Positions 61,727 to 64,000 of a stretch of 64,000 nt of DNA are shown in pieces. Each line of letters opens with the position of its first letter. Position 1 is the first letter of the stretch. The notes below the pieces were generated by a model that saw nothing but the letters and a program-made list of their open reading frames with translations, ran no database searches and had not been told where the DNA came from. This DNA comes from SLRI01 sp964528705 (GTDB lineage Bacteria; Pseudomonadota; Alphaproteobacteria; Geminicoccales; Geminicoccaceae). The DNA lies in contig CAZGUW010000001.1 in assembly GCA_964528705.1 (NCBI GenBank), positions 7,015 through 71,014 of the forward strand, given 5' to 3'. The translations under genes were made by a program, and so were the position numbers.

Positions 61727-62644
61727 TTGTCGAAATTCTTTCTCGTGCGGTTCGGTGAAGCGGTCGTCGCGCTGTGGGCCATCACGGTCATCGTCTTCGC
61801 GCTGACGCATCTGAGCGGCAGCCCGGTCGATGCGCTGCTGCCGGACGATGCGACGCCCGAGCAGGCGCAGATGCTGATCGAGGAGTGGGGGCTCGATCGG
61901 CCCCTGCCGGTGCAGTACCTCACCTTCCTCGGCAACGTGCTGCAGGGCGATTTCGGCGATTCGCTCAAGTGGCGCGGGCAGACCGCCATGGGCGTGGTGC
62001 TCGAGCACCTGCCGGCGACCCTTCAGCTCGGCAGCTTCGCCGTGCTCATCGGCGTGGTCGTCGCCGTGCCGCTGGGCGTGCTGGCGGCGGCGCGCAAGAA
62101 CTCGCCGATCGACACGTCGGCGAACGTCCTGGCTCTGCTCGGCCAGTCGATTCCCAATTTCTGGCTCGGTATCATCCTCGTCTGGGTGTTCGGCGTGACC
62201 CTGGGCTGGCTGCCGACCTCGGGGCGCGGCGGGTTCTCCCACATGATCCTGCCGGCGATCGCGATGAGCTGGTTCCAGATCGCGGCGCTGACCCGGCTCA
62301 CCCGCTCGGCGATGCTGGACGTGCTCGACGCCGAGTACATCAAGCTCGCCCGGATCAAGGGCCTGGGCGAGCGGGCGGTGGTCTGGAAGCACGCGCTGCG
62401 CAACGCCGCCATCGTGCCGCTCACCTACTTCGGCGTGCTCGCCGGCTCCATCCTCACCGGCTCGGTGGTGATCGAGACGGTGTTCGCCTGGCCCGGCATC
62501 GGCTGGCTCGCGATCGAGGCGATCCGCGGCCGCGACTACCCCGTCGTGCAGTCGGTCGTGGTGGTCTTCGCCATCGTCTACATCCTCGCCAATCTCCTCG
62601 TGGACATCCTCTATGCCTATGTCGACCCCCGCATCCGGCGCTGA
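61727..62644 (+). CDS. Dipeptide/oligopeptide/nickel-type ABC permease (OppB/DppB family)
   Basis: This 305-residue inner-membrane permease has a short start, then helix AVVALWAITVIVFALTHL with SGSPVDALLPDDATPEQ, the family-typical periplasmic loop. The cytoplasmic EAA-type region is LDAEYIKLARIKGLGERAVVWKHALRNA, and the last segment is DPRIRR. The start is TTG 61727. No in-frame ATG lies close. It is the first of an oppBCD-type operon. No binding-protein gene is found next to it. Confidence 0.92.
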   Translation: MSKFFLVRFGEAVVALWAITVIVFALTHLSGSPVDALLPDDATPEQAQMLIEEWGLDRPLPVQYLTFLGNVLQGDFGDSLKWRGQTAMGVVLEHLPATLQLGSFAVLIGVVVAVPLGVLAAARKNSPIDTSANVLALLGQSIPNFWLGIILVWVFGVTLGWLPTSGRGGFSHMILPAIAMSWFQIAALTRLTRSAMLDVLDAEYIKLARIKGLGERAVVWKHALRNAAIVPLTYFGVLAGSILTGSVVIETVFAWPGIGWLAIEAIRGRDYPVVQSVVVVFAIVYILANLLVDILYAYVDPRIRR

Positions 62645-62645
62645 G

Positions 62646-63524
62646 ATGCCGCCGCCGGCAGGCGGCGTCGCACGGCCCTCGGGGCGCCGCTTCGGCCTGG
62701 CGTCCCGCTATCCGCTGTTGCCCATCACCATCCTCATGATCGTGCTGATCATCCCCGCGTTCTTCGCCGATCTCATCGCCCCGCACGATCCCTATGCAGC
62801 ATCCGTTCCGAACCGGCTGGAGCCGCCGGTCTTCGCCGGCGGGACCTGGGAGTTCCCGCTCGGCACCGACCGGCTGGGCCGCGACATCCTCAGCCGTACG
62901 ATCCACGGGGCGAAATACGCGCTCAGCATCTCAGCTGTCGGCATCCTCCTCGGCACCATCCTCGGCACGGCCGTCGGCCTGGCCGCCGGCTACTTCCGCG
63001 GCTGGACGGACCGCATCGTCATGCGGGTGGTGGACGTGTCCTTCGCGCTCCCCAGCATCCTGCTGGCGCTGGCCCTGGCGGCGGCCTTCGGCTCGAGCTT
63101 CGAGGGCGTCATCTTCGTCGTGGTCTTCGTCCTCTGGTCTTACTTCGCCCGGCAGGTCCGGGGCGAGGTCCTGTCCCTGCGCGAGCGGGATTTCGTCGCC
63201 CGCGCCCGGGTCGCCGGCGCGGGGCACGGGCGGATCATCTTCCGCCACATCCTGCCCAACGTGATGAACACCGTGATCGTCCTGGCGACGCTGCAGATCG
63301 GCGTGGTGATCATCCTCGAGGCCTCCTTGAGCTTCCTCGGCATCGGCATCCCGCGGCCGACGCCCGCCTGGGGGCTGCTCGTCGCCGACGGCCGCGCCCT
63401 CGTCGTCAGCGCCTGGTGGGTGTCGCTCATCCCGGGCCTCGCCATCCTCCTCACGGTGCTCTCGGTCAATCTCTTCGGCGACTGGCTGCGCGACCGCCTC
63501 GACCCCAAGCTGCGGCAGCGCTGA
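62646..63524 (+). CDS. Dipeptide/oligopeptide ABC permease (OppC/DppC family)
   Basis: This permease of about 292 residues has an N-terminal OppC_N helix (YPLLPITILMIVLIIPAFF), LGTDRLGRDILSRTIHGAK, the EAA region LRERDFVARARVAGAGHGRIIFRHILPN and the closing LSFLGIGIPRPTPAWG. Start choice is uncertain. ATG 62646, one base after the oppB stop, is used. ATG 62613 or 62619 would overlap oppB by about 26-32 bases and add up to 11 residues. Confidence 0.9.
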   Translation: MPPPAGGVARPSGRRFGLASRYPLLPITILMIVLIIPAFFADLIAPHDPYAASVPNRLEPPVFAGGTWEFPLGTDRLGRDILSRTIHGAKYALSISAVGILLGTILGTAVGLAAGYFRGWTDRIVMRVVDVSFALPSILLALALAAAFGSSFEGVIFVVVFVLWSYFARQVRGEVLSLRERDFVARARVAGAGHGRIIFRHILPNVMNTVIVLATLQIGVVIILEASLSFLGIGIPRPTPAWGLLVADGRALVVSAWWVSLIPGLAILLTVLSVNLFGDWLRDRLDPKLRQR

Positions 63525-63527
63525 GCC

Positions 63528-64000
63528 ATGGCGGACAGCAACCGGCCCGTGCTCGAGGTCGAGAACCTGCACACCGTGATTACCACGCAGCGCGGCACGT
63601 TCGACGTCGTCGACCAGGTGAGCTTCCGCCTCGAGGCCGGCGAGACGCTGGGCATCGTCGGCGAGTCCGGCTCCGGCAAGTCGATGACGGGCCTCTCGCT
63701 CCTCGGCCTCGTGCCGAAGCCCGCGGCGAGCGTCGTCGGCGGCCGGGTGCTGCTCGACGGCGAGGACCTGCGCGGCAAGAGCGAAGCGGAGCTCCGCCAG
63801 GTGCGCGGCCGGCAGATCTCGATGATCCTGCAGGACCCGCAGACCTCGCTCAACCCGGCCTTCACGATCGGCAACCAGCTGCTCGAGGCGCTGCAGGTGC
63901 ACGAGAAGGACAGCCGGCGGAGTCTGCGGCAGCGGGCGATCCAGGCGCTCAGGCAGGTGCGGGTGGCGGCCCCCGAGCGCCGGGTCCACGACTACCCGCA
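63528..64000 (+). CDS. Oligopeptide-type ABC ATPase (OppD/DppD family), 3' end outside the window
   Basis: The first 157 residues are present. Walker A GESGSGKS is at residues 45-52, and the Q-loop with LQDPQTSLNP lies around 105. DVVDQVSFRLEAGETLGIVGE matches the OppD N-terminus. The signature and Walker B fall beyond the window end. It follows the OppC-like gene after 3 bases and completes an oppBCD set, with oppF expected next. Confidence 0.93.
   Translation, partial: MADSNRPVLEVENLHTVITTQRGTFDVVDQVSFRLEAGETLGIVGESGSGKSMTGLSLLGLVPKPAASVVGGRVLLDGEDLRGKSEAELRQVRGRQISMILQDPQTSLNPAFTIGNQLLEALQVHEKDSRRSLRQRAIQALRQVRVAAPERRVHDYP

Overview
The window is 64 kb of very GC-rich DNA, about 70 percent by eye, densely packed with chromosomal genes. 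No insertion sequence, phage gene, integrase or CRISPR array is visible. Several features suggest an alphaproteobacterium, perhaps of the Rhodospirillales or Geminicoccales type: a ThuEFGK-type sugar importer, a CnoX-type thioredoxin with an intact CGPC site, DUF2244, DUF599 and DUF971 genes, class III cyclase-TPR proteins, and one promoter matching the alphaproteobacterial general-stress sigma factor EcfG. The genus-level placement is inference.

Layout, left to right. 1-7 kb: the end of ychF, a thuEFGK trehalose/maltose-type importer on the minus strand, and a divergent sulfatase / phosphonate monoester hydrolase. 7-17 kb: single genes and small operons, including nth, DUF2244, DUF4332, a GNAT - XRE-cupin regulator - FAD oxidase group with a perfect operator-like palindrome, rnk, an isochorismatase-like hydrolase with a methyltransferase, DUF454, DUF924 and a cyclase-TPR protein. 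17-25 kb: secreted or envelope proteins (DUF3015, DUF4105, a lipoprotein alpha/beta hydrolase), a persulfide dioxygenase-rhodanese fusion, DUF599, an LLM flavoprotein and a GT4 glycosyltransferase. 25-31 kb: an SbcC/SbcD-like pair and a cnoX - LON-domain - Trm112-like - DUF971 operon. 31.3-37.5 kb: tRNA-Gly(GCC) followed by a complete RND efflux operon.

37.5-45.7 kb is a carbohydrate locus: an ABC importer without an ATPase gene, a class II aldolase-like enzyme, a DeoR-type repressor, a divergent PfkB kinase resembling sulfofructose kinase, and an NhaC antiporter. 45.9-47.3 kb holds a methyltransferase and a YSC84-like lipoprotein with the EcfG-type promoter. 47.6-59.6 kb is an uncharacterised catabolic locus built around a third ABC importer: PLP aminotransferase, binding protein, GlcD-like FAD oxidase, FAD_oxidored enzyme, two permeases, ATPase, a cysteate sulfo-lyase / D-cysteine desulfhydrase homologue, MaoC hydratase, DJ-1/PfpI protein and SDR. 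The window ends with a cytochrome P450 preceded by a leader terminator and with an oppBCD-type transporter cut off by the window edge.

The strongest non-coding signals are hairpins: stem-loops that include the stop codons of converging genes, large stem-loops between binding-protein and permease genes in two ABC operons, and a U-tailed terminator inside the P450 leader. The best candidates for undescribed biology are the kinase-aldolase-ABC locus and the 47.6-59.6 kb catabolic locus. Both are functional hypotheses only.
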